The notes beneath the pieces were generated by a model, which searched no databases, had not been told where the DNA came from, and saw nothing but the letters and a program-made list of their open reading frames with translations. A stretch of DNA of 64,000 nt from Straminergon stramineum (lineage: Eukaryota; Streptophyta; Bryopsida; Hypnales; Calliergonaceae): NCBI GenBank assembly GCA_963920665.1, contig OY987267.1, forward strand, positions 19,158,001 through 19,222,000. Direction: 5' to 3'. The first letter of the stretch is position 1. Every line of letters begins with the position of its first letter. Positions 45,591 through 57,505 of this stretch are shown here, piece after piece. The translations under genes were made by a program, and so were the position numbers.

Positions 45591-45603
45591 TCTTGTAGTG
45601 AGC

Positions 45604-45980
45604 AAATATCACTTGTGGTATAGTTAGCTAGGCAAAAACTTTACAACCAATCACCAAATCTCTCACACTTGTGAATTTCTAGTGGTATTGCCTTTGCTCA
45701 TATTGTAGATGAAAAGGGAACCAAGTTGGATCCCAAAACTACAAAATACATTGTACTTTGTAGTTGACTACTTTGTTTTACAAGAAATACATTGTTCACT
45801 GTCTTCCAGTAAGCAAAGATTCCTTCTCGAATCTATGAATTTTTCAAAAAAAATTCCTACTTTTTCTTTACATTGATGCCCACAATATTCAAGTTTCAAG
45901 TATTTGCAAATACATCCATTCTCAATGAGTTATTACCTGAATACTACAAATCGTAGACTAATTTTGGCCATCTATGCATT
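45604..45980. other. Interval without recognised gene
   Basis: No supported feature. Confidence 0.4.
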
Positions 45981-45984
45981 TAAG

Positions 45985-47340
45985 GGTTAATTCTAGTTCA
46001 ATTTATGAATTTCACCCTCAATTCATTTGATTTAATTAATATAGTTCAGTTACACTTGGTTCTAGTAATTCACCTCAATTTTTATAGTTAGTTTAGCCCT
46101 AAGTTAATTTCATCAATTTTTATAGTTAATTTAACCCTTAGTCAATTCGATCAATATTTATAGTTAATTTAGAATAGTCCTCACTTAATTTAGCTAGGTT
46201 TGTACATGCTTTAACCCCTAAAGGACCATTGGCTCTTCGGAGGACAAATGAGATTTCGGGCAAGTACCTATGGTCTCAATTTCTGTCATGATTTTTTGAA
46301 ATTTTTTATAAAGATAGAAAAATTGATTATCTTCATGGGAATATATTTGTTTTTCATTTGGTACCCAAGAACAAAAGTTATGTCCAAATAAGCTCAAAAT
46401 AGGGAAAAAAGGGCAGCAAAAAAAGGTTTCAAAAATTTGAATTTTGAATTTTTTTCCATTATAGATTATATTTTTGTCTGCACGGAAAGCTTTGACTCAT
46501 TCTATTGGGATTTGTTATGAAAAAGTTATAGACAATCTTGTTTTTCGGGCAATTAGAGCATCTTCCTCAAAAAAATAACTTATAGGATTCATTTCTAAAT
46601 GCAAATTTTACAATTTAAAAAAAAAAGGTCCATATGGTTTCATTAAATTTCTAGAACAATCTCACAATTGGGATTAGTGCATTTTAATTCAACCTTAGAA
46701 ATATTAATAATTTAGATTTTCCTTCTATCTTGTACCTACCTCTACCTTACAATTTTTCCTAAACTTTCAACTCAATTCTCCACCATAAAGATTTAAAGCT
46801 CAAAACTTTGTAGTGCAAAAACTTAAAGTTAAGAAGGTTCAAAGTCAAATAACCTAGTCCTACAATGTGTGGAAAAACTTGTTTTCTTCACTTTAAACGC
46901 AGATATCTTGCAATCTATGCGATCAAAATTTTTGAAATTTTTTTGCACACATTTTCATACTAATTAGGTGTAAGATCCTATGGTTAGATATTCAAAAAAA
47001 TACAATTTTCAAATTTTTTTTTCTTTGCTCTAAAAATGATACTCTTGAGTATGTTTTTGTAGAAAAAAGGCCTTGGTCCTTAAGGATTAATTTAGCCCTC
47101 AATTCATTTGATCAATTTTGACAGTTAATTGAGTTCCTCACTTAATTAGCTAGGTTTGTACACACTTCAATTTAGCCCTCAATCCATTTGATCAATTTTT
47201 ACAATTAATTTAGTTTCTCACTTAATTTAGCTCAATTTCTACAAACTTTAATTGATCCCTCAATTCATTTGTTCAATTTTTACACTTATTTTAGTTCCTT
47301 AATTAATGTAGCTCCTTAATTGATCAATTTTTATAGTGCC
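45985..47340. repeat. Tandem array of about 80-bp units, split by element N2
   Basis: Units around TTTAGCCCTCAATTCATTTG, ATCAATTTTTA and AGTTAATTTAG repeat before 46211 and after 47087, including TAGCTAGGTTTGTACA on both sides. The interruption is exactly the N2 element. Confidence 0.8.
46215..47086. mobile_element. TTAA-bounded element N2 (872 bp)
   Basis: TTAA flanks at 46211-46214 and 47087-47090. Ends CCCCTAAAGGACCATTGG and, inverted, TCCTTAAGGACCAAGG. It interrupts a tandem array, so the host sequence on both sides shows it is an insertion. The interior resembles N1 and N3 (GATATCTTGCAATCTATGC). Non-coding. Confidence 0.68.
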
Positions 47341-49122
47341 TAAAATCTAGGTTGAATGTAGGTAGGTTATTATAGGTATGTCAATAACCAATTCTTGAAC
47401 TTGCAATGTCAAACTTTTCCTAGGATTTAGCAATTTACAAGTATTCAAAGATGGATTCATTCCTAAATTGAATCAATCTCTTGTATTTGGATCATAGATT
47501 TTACTATGGATGCATATTTACATGTTGCATAATTTTTTATTTTTGTTTTTTATACATGTTGCACAATTTTGGGTGCAATGACGGAATCATTAGAGGCTTG
47601 ATGGTTATGGAGGAAGGTGCTAAGAAATTACTTCATGAACTCCTCTAAAATTTAACATGCTACATTTGTCTTTTTCCGAGTTCTATTTTGGTGTGTGTGA
47701 ACTGTGAAGGTCTATTGTGGTTGCAATGTTCTTCATTTGCAAAAAAATTATCTGAAATTAGGAAAAGAGACTCAATTTGTATTGATTAAACACATAATAA
47801 AAAAATATATAATTATAAATGAAGTTAAATTTCAATTTAATATGATTTTGAAAAGTACAAGAAATATAAATAATAAGAAAAAAAAGGAAAAGGTTCACAA
47901 AAGTTTAAACACTTTCTCTTTAACTTTTGAAAAAAAAATAGGGAGAAAAAGAAAAAGCTCTATGTTTTATATTTTTTTAATTGAGCATTAAGAAAATGCA
48001 AGAGAACATGAATCATAAATCAAGGCATAAAATTGGGCCTCAACACTCTACATTAACTAGGGTTGGAGTGTAGAACTAAGGCTAGATTGAGGGCTAGATT
48101 GGGGGTATATTAGGTTGACCTTCCATTCGACCCTAAGGCTAGTACAAATCAAGCCTTAGATTATTATCAGTCAAGGAATTCCAAAGTGCGATTTCAAATT
48201 TGACTTTCCAATTTCATGAACTATAATCAATGTTACTCATGAAGCAAAAGGCTCGCTATCTATGTTGGAACTAATCATAAGACTATCACTATTGGAGAAA
48301 TCACTATCCATTCCAACAAAGATTTAGAATGCCTCTGTAGTTCCACACAATTGGTTAGGATGACTTCATTCCGACATACTTTAGCACAATCATATTAGTT
48401 ATTGCCATGTCAAATGGTTATTCAAAATGGGCTCTACTACAATGTCATCACAAGTTAGATTCCCTTTTCCTATTGTAGAACTAGTAATGTACACTAGAAG
48501 AAAACCTTGTTGCCTAGAAGAAAACCTTGTTGAAGTTCATATTTTTTTATACTCAAGTAAAAGGAGGTTCTAATGCACCAAAGAATGTGACATCTGGATA
48601 CCATATGCAAAAATTATGAAGGGACAAAGTTTTTTTGGGTAGAAGTTTTAACATTGTTTTTTCAGAATATGTACATATTGATTTTGAAGATGTAGACAAA
48701 GTGATGATGGTGGTTTTAAACAAGGTACAATTTGGGGGTACCAACCTTACTTTTCCAATTTATTTCCCTTGGTGAAAACTACAATTAGGACCTAGAAAAA
48801 CTTGTAGTTAGATTTTGGAAATAAAGTTGTTGTTCACAAAAAGGGGACCTAGGCACTAACAGACATGTGTCCCTCAATTACTGGGTGTTTTCATTTAATT
48901 CATATTGTATTACTTATTCTAAAGGTAATCGCATCGAGGGGTTTAATTTGAGTAGTTTCAATTGCTCTAGAGAATTGTGTGATTGTGATGATTGTAGGAT
49001 TGGACTTTGAGTCTAGTAATTTGGAACTTCAATATTTGGGTTTGCATATTCTAGAATTGAAAAAGCTTCGTGTGTTTGGTTTTAATGCCTGGACATCTTT
49101 TGGTGTACTTTTGTGTGACCAA
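47341..49122. other. Interval without recognised gene
   Basis: AT-rich with scattered short frames of low complexity; nothing supported. Confidence 0.4.
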
Positions 49123-49126
49123 TTAA

Positions 49127-50079
49127 CCCCTCATTGTCGAAGGCCCAAACAGCTCCAAAAACAACATTCTTTTTGAAGTGTTATAAATTTTAATAAGTTA
49201 TAGACATCTCAACCATACGATCTTGTAGTGCACTTGTTGTAGATGGCTTGCAACAAATTTGGTGTCATTTGACAACATAGATTGAAAGATTATAATGTTT
49301 TAGTGTTGAGAAAGGATGCTGAAATTTTCCTCTAAAACACATTTGGAGGCGAAATTCAGTTTCTAAATCTACTCAAATGAAGAAACTTTAAACTAATAAG
49401 TGATTCAAAATCAACATACAAACACATTGATGAAAAAAAATATCATTTAATTGACACATTGTGTTTGTGAAATGGCTATGAAATGTCAAAAAACAGCAAG
49501 AAAAGTTGCAAAAAACACATCAAAAACTGAACCTCCTCCTACTAAAATGCTTCTCAGTCACTCATAACTTCTTAGATGGACATGAAATTTTGTACACACA
49601 AACTAGACAAGTATGTGCAACTTTTCAAAAAAATTATTGGAAACAAACATTGTATGAAGAAGAAACAAGCCGCCGAAGTTCACTCTAATTAAAAAATGTC
49701 GGGATTTTGAACTTCGAATTACTCTCAAACATTCAAAAAAACTTGGATTGGAAAGGAAATTATACCATAATAACTAGACTTCAAGGGAAACACAACCCAA
49801 CAAATTTTATTGAAAACGAACATTGGATGAAGGAGATACAAGCCCCCGAAGTTGCAGCCATCAAATGCAGTTTGGTGAACTTGAATTGAACTTGTGAACT
49901 TCGATTGGCTTCCAAAAATTCAATAAATCTTGGATTGATCTGAAAATTTTACCACACAAACTAGAAGAAAGAGCGCAACTTTTCCAACAAGTTTTATTGT
50001 ATTTGGACATCTGATGCAAAAGTTACAGGACTTTGAATTTGACTTGAGGACACTTTTCGTCCCCTTCGGCGGTGAGGGG
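49127..50079. mobile_element. TTAA-bounded element N5 (953 bp)
   Basis: TTAA flanks at 49123-49126 and 50080-50083. Ends CCCCTCATTGTCGAAGG and, inverted, CCCCTCACCGCCGAAGG, matching at 13 of 17 bases. The inside contains about three 165-170-bp tandem units (each with ACAAACTAGA-like, CATTGTATGAAGAAGA-like and CCGAAGTT motifs). Non-coding. Confidence 0.68.
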
Positions 50080-50083
50080 TTAA

Positions 50084-50572
50084 TGTTTGGAGATTCTCGT
50101 ATCTTTAATGAGGGTTGTTGTGCAGATATAGTAACACGATATGATCAAGATGCCAGCTCCTCTTGTTGACGATGAGTAAGAGAATTGCCTAGAGAAGGCT
50201 CACTGGAGTTTATAAGCATTCATTGCCAAGAAAAAATGTACTCCTCTCTGGTTTGCCTTGCCTATGACTTCTTTGATAACCGCTCTACATGTTGGATGTT
50301 GTGAAATAACTACTTTCCTCTCTTGCTTCGTGCACCAATTCTTTCTTTATCAAATGAAAGCTGAAGCAGGGTATTTCCTCATCAAGTTACTTATTCTTCT
50401 TGTCATGTTATGATGGTCCCTCTGTCACAATGAAGGTCAAGAAATTGTGTCTCCTTTAGTTTAGACAAGAATGCAAGGAAGTGGATGTATAGTTTTCAAT
50501 TACACCTACACTCTCACCATTCATAATGAAAAATTATATTTTCTAGACTATTTTGGATTGTGATTGTCATTA
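50084..50572. other. Interval without recognised gene
   Basis: No supported feature. Confidence 0.4.
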
Positions 50573-50574
50573 TA

Positions 50575-51115
50575 AGGTAAACCTCCCTATGACAGGCTGA
50601 ATGAGTGGTCTGAACTGTTGTCATTAGCAAGATGATTCAGATTTTTTTCCATACATAGACATATGTGAGAATTGAAGGAAGCAATTGAAAATTTATTTTT
50701 TCGACTAAGTAAGAAAAAATTTTGAATTTTTGAAGTGTATAGCCCGATAGCCCAATAGAGTCTGTAGACTACCCCAAATCAGCATAAAGGGTTTCCATAA
50801 TGGTCATCTTACGACCTAAAGCAGTCACAATATTTTCTAACATGGCTACAACATTCCCTCACATGGCCATAACATGGAGGAATACAAAATTAACTTTTTA
50901 TGATCAATTTACACTTGAATGGTGTAAGTGCCCCATGACAATCACTAATAACTCCATGACCATCTCCCAAGACAAGATTATGGCCACAAATCAACCTAAT
51001 GTAGTCCTAATCTCATTTATCAAAAAAAATCTGCCATGGGTTGGTGTAAGACTCTAATGGGTGGTTTTTTAGATGACTGCATTAAGTAGTTTGCCTATCG
51101 TGGGTTGGTTTACCT
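50575..51115. mobile_element. TA-target short element, family P (541 bp)
   Basis: Ends AGGTAAACCTCCCTATGACA and, inverted, AGGTAAACCAACCCACG; TA flanks at 50573-50574 and 51116-51117. Same orientation and interior as the copy at 30242. Non-coding. Confidence 0.8.
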
Positions 51116-51221
51116 TATACAATGTAATCACATGAGAAATCGCACAACTTTGGGACATTCAATTTAAGTGCTAGAATTCAATTTAAGAATCATATTTTCA
51201 TATTATGAATGTCAATTGATG

Positions 51222-51382
51222 ATTGAGTGAGTATTGGAAAGAAATGCAGGTTCTTCTCCACAATTGCCTTAAGATACACTTTCATGTTCTGGTAAAAGAT
51301 CAAAACTTCAAGTAGTTTCTTAGGTTTGAAAAAGTGTCTAATCATGTTGTAAAGGAAAACAAGTGGCAATGCTATAAGAGGT
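51222..51382. repeat. Duplication scrap D
   Basis: Matches copy A across the 10645/15533 junction without the 4.9-kb insertion, and copy B near 58650-58795. Shared GCAGGTTCTTCTC, CAAAACTTCAAGTAGTTTCT and GAAAACAAGTGGCAATGCT. It gives an independent empty site (AAAGT at 51331-51335). Confidence 0.8.
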
Positions 51383-52357
51383 TATGTCTTGGTGCACAAG
51401 TTTGCTTTTTGAGTGAGGTCCTACTCACACTTCCTTGCATGTAGCTTTTGTTGATGCAAAGTTTACTTTTCTTTGGTCCAAAATCAATAAAGTTATTTTC
51501 ATTGATTATTTCTATGAAAGAATGGAAAAGAGTGGAATGTAAGATTTTCTAGTAGAGAAAAATCTAAATATTATGTTGACACTTAGAATATGTTTGGTGT
51601 TTATTAGTAGAATACGACAATTTTAGTTATAATTATTTAATTAAGACATGCGATGAATCATGCCTTGGTAACCAAGGAAAACTATATGTTGTGCCAAAAT
51701 GTCATTGCAAGTGCATTCAAGTTTTCTTACCTTGTGACATGTCCATAGAAAATATTTTCATTGAATTGCAAATGCAATAATCTTGCAAACCATGGGATGA
51801 AATGGTTTGAAATTTTTCTACATATTCCTATGGTAGTCTAGTTTTGTGTTCCATGCTCCATGAGCCTTGTTGGCCCCATTAAAATCATTGAAATATGTGT
51901 TGAAAGGGTTGTTTAAAGTCACCCCACTAAATTGCAAACCTACTTCAAAACCAACCTTGACAAATCCTTGACAAAATGTATACTTTTTGATCATCAAAGC
52001 TTAGGGTCCATTTTAGATTCACCAGAAATTAACACTTTCAATAGTCACATTTATTCATACAAAATCCAAAGAATGAATACACAAAGAATCTAGAATCATC
52101 ATTTCAATTGCCAACAAAATCTGTTTTTTTTAATGAGAAGAGCCATGCTCATATGCTTATTTGAATACTTAGAGGAGCAATTACCTTAGGATAATTAAAA
52201 AAAACAGCTCAAACGTGAGTGCTCCATAGGATTTCGTGTACATGTAGGGTTGTTTGTGTCCAATCAATGTGGACCAAATGTTAGGCACGTGACAAAGAGA
52301 TGAACCCGGTGCTTCTGTGAGGTTGCTTGTTGCCTCCAGTTTTCCTCAACAAACATT
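51383..52357. other. Interval without recognised gene
   Basis: No supported feature. Confidence 0.4.
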
Positions 52358-52389
52358 TGGAAAAAATACTACCAGAATCAACTCCATTA

Positions 52390-52873
52390 AAGTAGGAGGC
52401 TCATAAACTAAGCATCTATAGGATAATGGACCTTTGTATGAAAATTAGTAGGGTGTAGCATTTTTCACATATTTTGGGTAGAAAGAGAAAAGAGAAACAA
52501 TTCATTGACACTTGAAATCGTAATTTTTTTGACTTAGAATGAGTTAACTATGAATTTTCAAAGTGGAAGGTGCATGGGTAGCTATTGGTGCTCATGGATT
52601 GGACTAATCTTACTCAAAATTAGTCTTTGAATGGAGGACTTCAAACTTAGGAAGTTTCTATAATTTTGGCTCTTAGAGAATGATCCATGTCATGCTTTCG
52701 TTTATTTCAGCCTTACATGAATGCATATTTTCTTAAAAGGGATTTAAAGACACAATTAAAAAGCAAAAAGTGCATTGAAGGAACCATGATCCATTTTTGA
52801 AACTCTTTGCACTATTCATGACAGTTCTACTACTTAATTATAAATGCCTGCTCACAATTTGAGCCTCCTACCT
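52390..52873. mobile_element. TA-target element, family M variant M5 (484 bp)
   Basis: Ends AAGTAGGAGGCTCATAAAC and, inverted, AGGTAGGAGGCTCAAATTG. It interrupts the copy C sequence between CTCCAT-TA and GTACATCC equivalents of A (4085-4100 area). The right TA is mutated to TC. The interior differs from M1 and M2, so it is a separate subfamily. Non-coding. Confidence 0.72.
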
Positions 52874-53101
52874 TCGTACATCCACAATTGGAAGGGAGAT
52901 AATAGAATATTGCAATTATATTCTAGCAATGTTGTTTCACACTAGACTCTTCTACCACATTGCATCAATGTGTTACATACAAAAATCAACATTTGCAGCA
53001 AGATGTTGAAAAGAACCCTTGAAATATTCTATGTTTTGTCAGACTACAACAAACAAAACTATTGGTAGTGTTGGATTGTAGAAATAGGATATTTACCAAT
53101 A

Positions 53102-53398
53102 AAGTAGGAGGCTCGAAATCCGCATGTACTTTAGATTTGCCACCTCTTCAAATGTACATTGTTTGTACATGGATTTTTTTCATCTTCAAAGGGATGTACC
53201 AATAGTGTTCATTTGCCATTTCGACTTAACAAATTCATAACTAATTCCACAAAGCTCCAAAAATTATGAAACGACTTGGATTAGATGTCAATTCCACTTG
53301 TCTTTCAAGGAAAATTTACTGAAAATTGTTTCAATAAGTTTCACCTCCCCAAAATTCAGTTTCAGCTCTTAGATGGGCGCTTTATGGACCTCCTACCT
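53102..53398. mobile_element. TA-target short element, family M, copy M3 (297 bp)
   Basis: Ends AAGTAGGAGGCTCGAAATCC and, inverted, AGGTAGGAGGTCCATAAAGC; TA flanks at 53100-53101 and 53399-53400. Reverse orientation to M1. Inserted in copy C only; A and B are uninterrupted here. Confidence 0.8.
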
Positions 53399-53485
53399 TA
53401 CTGTATAAAGATACGTTCCATCAACCATATTGCAGCTGATAAGCTTTGTGGGCCTTTCAAAACTTCTAGATTCCACCATTCAATG

Positions 53486-53765
53486 TAAGTTCCACTCTGA
53501 CCCTACGCCATCAGATGAATTGAATTCAGAATGCAGCAGGCTAGCAGAGGTTGCCAGGTTCATGATTTCAGACGTGCCATGAGGTAACTTCAGTCGTTCG
53601 TTTCCAAATCCGGTCCAGTGTGAATTAATTTTGAGCCCCATGAAAACTTGATAAATTGTTTGCACTATGAATATCAAATTCTGACAGCGTGGAGCAATTG
53701 GGACAATGCATTCTCTTTGATCCAAGGTAATGGACTGCTTCCAAAAATCATTACATTCTACCTAG
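53486..53765. repeat. Unit U, copy C
   Basis: Single unit in copy C, joining the left flank of A1 to the right flank of A2. This is the expected structure before the tandem duplication seen in A and B. Confidence 0.72.
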
Positions 53766-53955
53766 TGGAAAATCTAATAGAAAAAATGAAATGAAAACTG
53801 TGGTTCCTACGCAGTAGATCGAATTAAAACCGAAGGTATAAAAATGAATGAAATCATTTATACACTAGATGTCAAGAGCTTGATACCCCTACATACTTGC
53901 CCTTAGTAGAGGTTTCCAAATTGATTACATTTCCCAAATCGTTTACATTCTCAAG

Positions 53956-54498
53956 TTAAACCAAATATCAAAATGGTTGTTTCGAAAGTTACAATCAAGT
54001 TTGACCAAGGCACATCCACTTTTAAAATGTATGGACTTATAGGGGTCAACATTCTTCAACAAGTTGGAAGACCATCTTTTTGGACTGAATCATGTGTGGG
54101 CTTGTATGTCACTATAAGTACAAAGACAAGAATACCAAAGAAGATTATGAAAGAAATCAAACAGCTCAAAGTGAATGGTAGAGCACTCATATAAGCCATA
54201 TACTATCTATGTAGGCAAAATAATATATCTTTGCACACAATAGAGATTTGTCAATAGAATGAAGTAACTAAACTCTGTTCATAGGTGATCTAGGCTTGAC
54301 TAAGATCACCCAAAGTGGTGTGAAGTATTTGGTATTGCAAATTGATATTATAGGTGTTAGATGAATAAGCTTTTGGAGCCCAATGTGGGACCCAAAATAA
54401 ATAGACTCTTCGTTCAATACGCCAAAAAATCCTTGCTTTAACCCTATAAGGACACTACAGACTAGAATGGTCCAATGGATGACTTCATTGCACCTATT
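53956..54498. other. Interval between copies C and B
   Basis: Contains a 73-codon frame (53973-54194, +) starting MVVSKVTIKFDQG with protein-like composition but no recognised motif. Otherwise nothing supported. Confidence 0.3.
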
Positions 54499-54574
54499 GG
54501 TCCAATAATCAGAGAATTTAGGTGACTACCTTGGTCATGGAGGGCACATCTTTAGAGGGTTAACTCAATTAATT

Positions 54575-55580
54575 TTATAAAGTGGATGTACAATCTGCAT
54601 CGTTGTGGTGCTCTTTTGAAGGCCCTAGAAATTTGAATACGTCCTTACAAGATGTTCTACTTCTTACAAATGGGCAACAACCCACTCCAAAACCCAACAG
54701 TACCACAATTAGTCCTATTACACTGAACCCAATAATCAAACCTTTTAGTTGGGAGTTGGAACTTTCTAGACCCGCATGCAACATGCTACATGCTCCACAA
54801 CAAGCTAGGTTTTCGATGGTGCTTATAAAGTCTGTTTTCTCAAAGAGACCTCCATTTGTTGTGTAATATTCGATGCTCACTCCACATGGTTGGATTGTTT
54901 CATTTTGAGTTAGAAAACAAGAAAGTTATTCAACAAAGAAGCTACAAGTGCTATAATAGGAAATAAAGAGCTACGCTAGGAGAAGCTTTGTTTCTTTAAT
55001 TAGTAGAGCAATGAAAAATCTACAAGAGGTTTAGTTTGAAACTTGCTTCTTAATGTAATTCCAATGTAGACATTACGGATTACTTCATAGTATGGAGGAT
55101 TCAACTTGGAAGTGGCAACAAATATATATACATTAGAACAAATGCAAACTTTTTCACCTTCATTATGTTCCTACTTATAGGTGTTCAATATTCTAGCACT
55201 GATAAGCTTTTGGCAATTTAATTAACCCAATTGATAATGGACCTCTTACTCAAGATGTAGCTCTTCCTCCTTGGAGTCTGGAGCCAAAAAATCATCAATG
55301 TGGCTAATTTGGGTAGTATAGCTTTTGATATGATTGCTGCCCACTAATAAGGTGTAATTTACAGTAGTCAATATGATTGGCTTTGTAGGAACACTATATC
55401 CTATTACCCTACTAAGCAAGGCATTATTGACTGGATTTGTCAAGTTGCCCATTAGCTCCAGGTAGAGTGTTATTCCAGCAATGCCTATTAGATCACCCTC
55501 CGCGGAGAAATTGTCATTGTAGAGATGTGAAATGCAAATGCAACAATGGTAACTAGGAGAGGGTGGATAAATGAGTTATT
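54575..55580 (-). pseudogene. Fragment of unrecognised membrane protein (copy B)
   Basis: Paralogue of 84-1131. The C-terminal 101 codons (54880-54575) are open and retain the hydrophobic segment. In the upstream stretch the first Gln-Ser codons of copy A are replaced by a stop (TAA on the minus strand near 55576). The remaining frame is open to the stop at 55246, ending EELHLE. Same two-exon reading as copy A; function unknown. Confidence 0.35.
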
Positions 55581-56202
55581 GTTTGATGATTGAGTTGATT
55601 GGCTCCTGTGGTGTTGAAGACAATCATGTTGACAAGGTCATCTACATTGAGTGTAGAGAGCAGTTGGATCAACCTCAACTATTGAATGGTTGGATCTTGG
55701 TCAACAAAGGTGTTAAAAAAAGGCAACTTAATGTTATAGCATGTTATTGAAAATATCATATCTTTCTTCAACTAATAAGAAGGTGCCGTTTGTATTCAAA
55801 TAGGGTCCATTGAAGTTATAATAATTGTACTTAATTATGACTCATGTTTGCAAATTTTCTGTTTTAGATTCTTGTATAAAATATAGAACCTCAATTCATT
55901 AATGCCTATGGTAATTTTGCATAAACCTATTTTTAGAGCTTTGAGAATTCATAATTTATAATTAAAGTTCAAAAAATGTATCTTAAAAAATCCAAATATT
56001 CTCTTTGACTCTTTCAAACATAAATCCTCATATATGTAATAAGAGGCCTCACGAGGAACCTTCTAATTAGAAAGAACTTCTTGAGAAACTTTTTAGAACC
56101 ATGAAAGAATCTGTTAGTAGAAAGAAGCCTCTTGAGAGGCTTTCCAAATCTAGATAGGAACGTGTAAGCAACATGAAGTCTCTTGAAGAGCTTCCTAATT
56201 AA

Positions 56203-57066
56203 TCCCTAAAGGACCAAGACCTTTCTCCATGAAAACACATTCAAAACTACCACTTCTACTACAAAGAGCAAAAAAAATTTTAATCTTTTTTTTAAATATT
56301 TGACCATAGTTTCTTATAATAGAATAGTATAAGAATGTATATGAGGAATTTCAGAAATTTGGACCTCATAGATTGCAAATTATTTACATCCAAAGTGAAG
56401 AAAACAAGTTTATTTGCAACTTGCTTGACTAGATTTTTTAGCTTTGAATCATCTTAACTTAAAATTTTTGTATTATGAATTTTGATTTTCTAAGTTTTGT
56501 ATTGAATAATTGTGTTGAGAATGTAGGAAAAAAAATTCAAGAAAGAAAACTTGATTTTTACTCATTAAAAAATTGTGAAGTAAAAGTAGGTCCAAGATTG
56601 AAGGAAAAACTAAATTGTTCATAGCACTAAGATGAAATTGAAATACAATAATCCCAATAGTGAGATTGTTCTAGCAAGCAAACATAACCCTCTCTAACAA
56701 TTGTTTTTGGAAAATTGTAAAAACGGAATTAGGAAATGAATCCTATAAGTTATTTTTTCAAGAAGATGCTTAGATTGTCCATAAAACTAAGATTTTCCAC
56801 AACTTTCTTATCACTAGTTCAAATAGAATGAATCAATGCTTTGAATGTACAAAAAAAATGACATTTGAGGGATAAAGAATTTTTGGTTCATTGCTCCATA
56901 ACTTTTTCTTCTGGGCATTGATTGAAATAAAGTTTATATATCCACAAAGTTCTCACAAAACCACACATCTTCAAAAAAATTCCAAAAAATTTCACTAAAA
57001 ATTGAGGTCATAAGAACCTACCCAAACCCAAATTGTCCTCCGAAGGGTCAAACCGTCCTCTAGGGG
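56203..57066. mobile_element. TTAA-bounded element N3, copy B (864 bp, uninterrupted)
   Basis: TTAA flanks at 56199-56202 and 57067-57070; ends TCCCTAAAGGACC and, inverted, CCCCTAGAGGACGG. Same insertion as copy A, so it predates the duplication. The CACTA target ACA is intact at 56237-56239. Confidence 0.65.
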
Positions 57067-57505
57067 TTAAAAGAAGCTTCTCAAATCTATGAAGGAATCT
57101 AGTAGTAAGAAGAGGCTCTTGAACTACAAAGTAGTATATATAATGTCATATCATATGGTCTTATACTATTATGAGTCAAAAGTACTAGAGAAATGGGGTC
57201 CAATTGAAGAGAAAAACAATAGAAAATGTGTTGATTTTCTTTGAGGGTTAGGAACACTTGATTTGAAACAAGCATTGGGAAAAAATCCTATGAGAATCAA
57301 CTCCATTAGTCCAACCACAATTGGAAGGGAGATAATAGATTATTGAATTGGAATTCTATTCTTGTAATGTTGATTTAGAGTAGGCTCTTCCACCGTATTG
57401 CATCAATAAGTTACATACCAAAATCAACATTTGCAGCAATGTGTTGAAAAGAATTGTTGAAATATTCTACATTTTTTCAAATTGCAATAAACAAAATTAC
57501 TGGTA

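Larger units (their letters stand above)
39872..45600. mobile_element. Non-autonomous CACTA element (5729 bp)
   Basis: The left end CACTACAACAAAACGGGTGT and the inverted right end CACTACAAGAAAATGGGTGT both continue TTTATGACT, so 27 of 29 terminal bases match. The 3-bp target duplication is AGC (39869-39871 and 45601-45603). Subterminal zones of about 0.9 kb at each end are packed with TATGACT/AGTCATA motifs, the usual binding sites for the CACTA (En/Spm) transposase. No frame encoding a transposase is visible, so mobility would depend on a partner elsewhere. Confidence 0.92.
52358..53955. repeat. Segmental duplication copy C
   Basis: Collinear with A about 4070-4290, then 4838-4910 and 5505-5850, continuing into the flank equivalent to A 15850-16030. 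It lacks elements P and Q and has a single unit U. It has two family M elements of its own (52390-52873 and 53102-53398). Confidence 0.78.

Noticed and set aside
54436..54562. TTAACCCTATAAGG and inverted TTAACCCTCTAAAG as a 127-bp TTAA element
   Set aside because: The right end lies within the A/B duplicated sequence and the two ends diverge after eight bases; pairing is probably chance.
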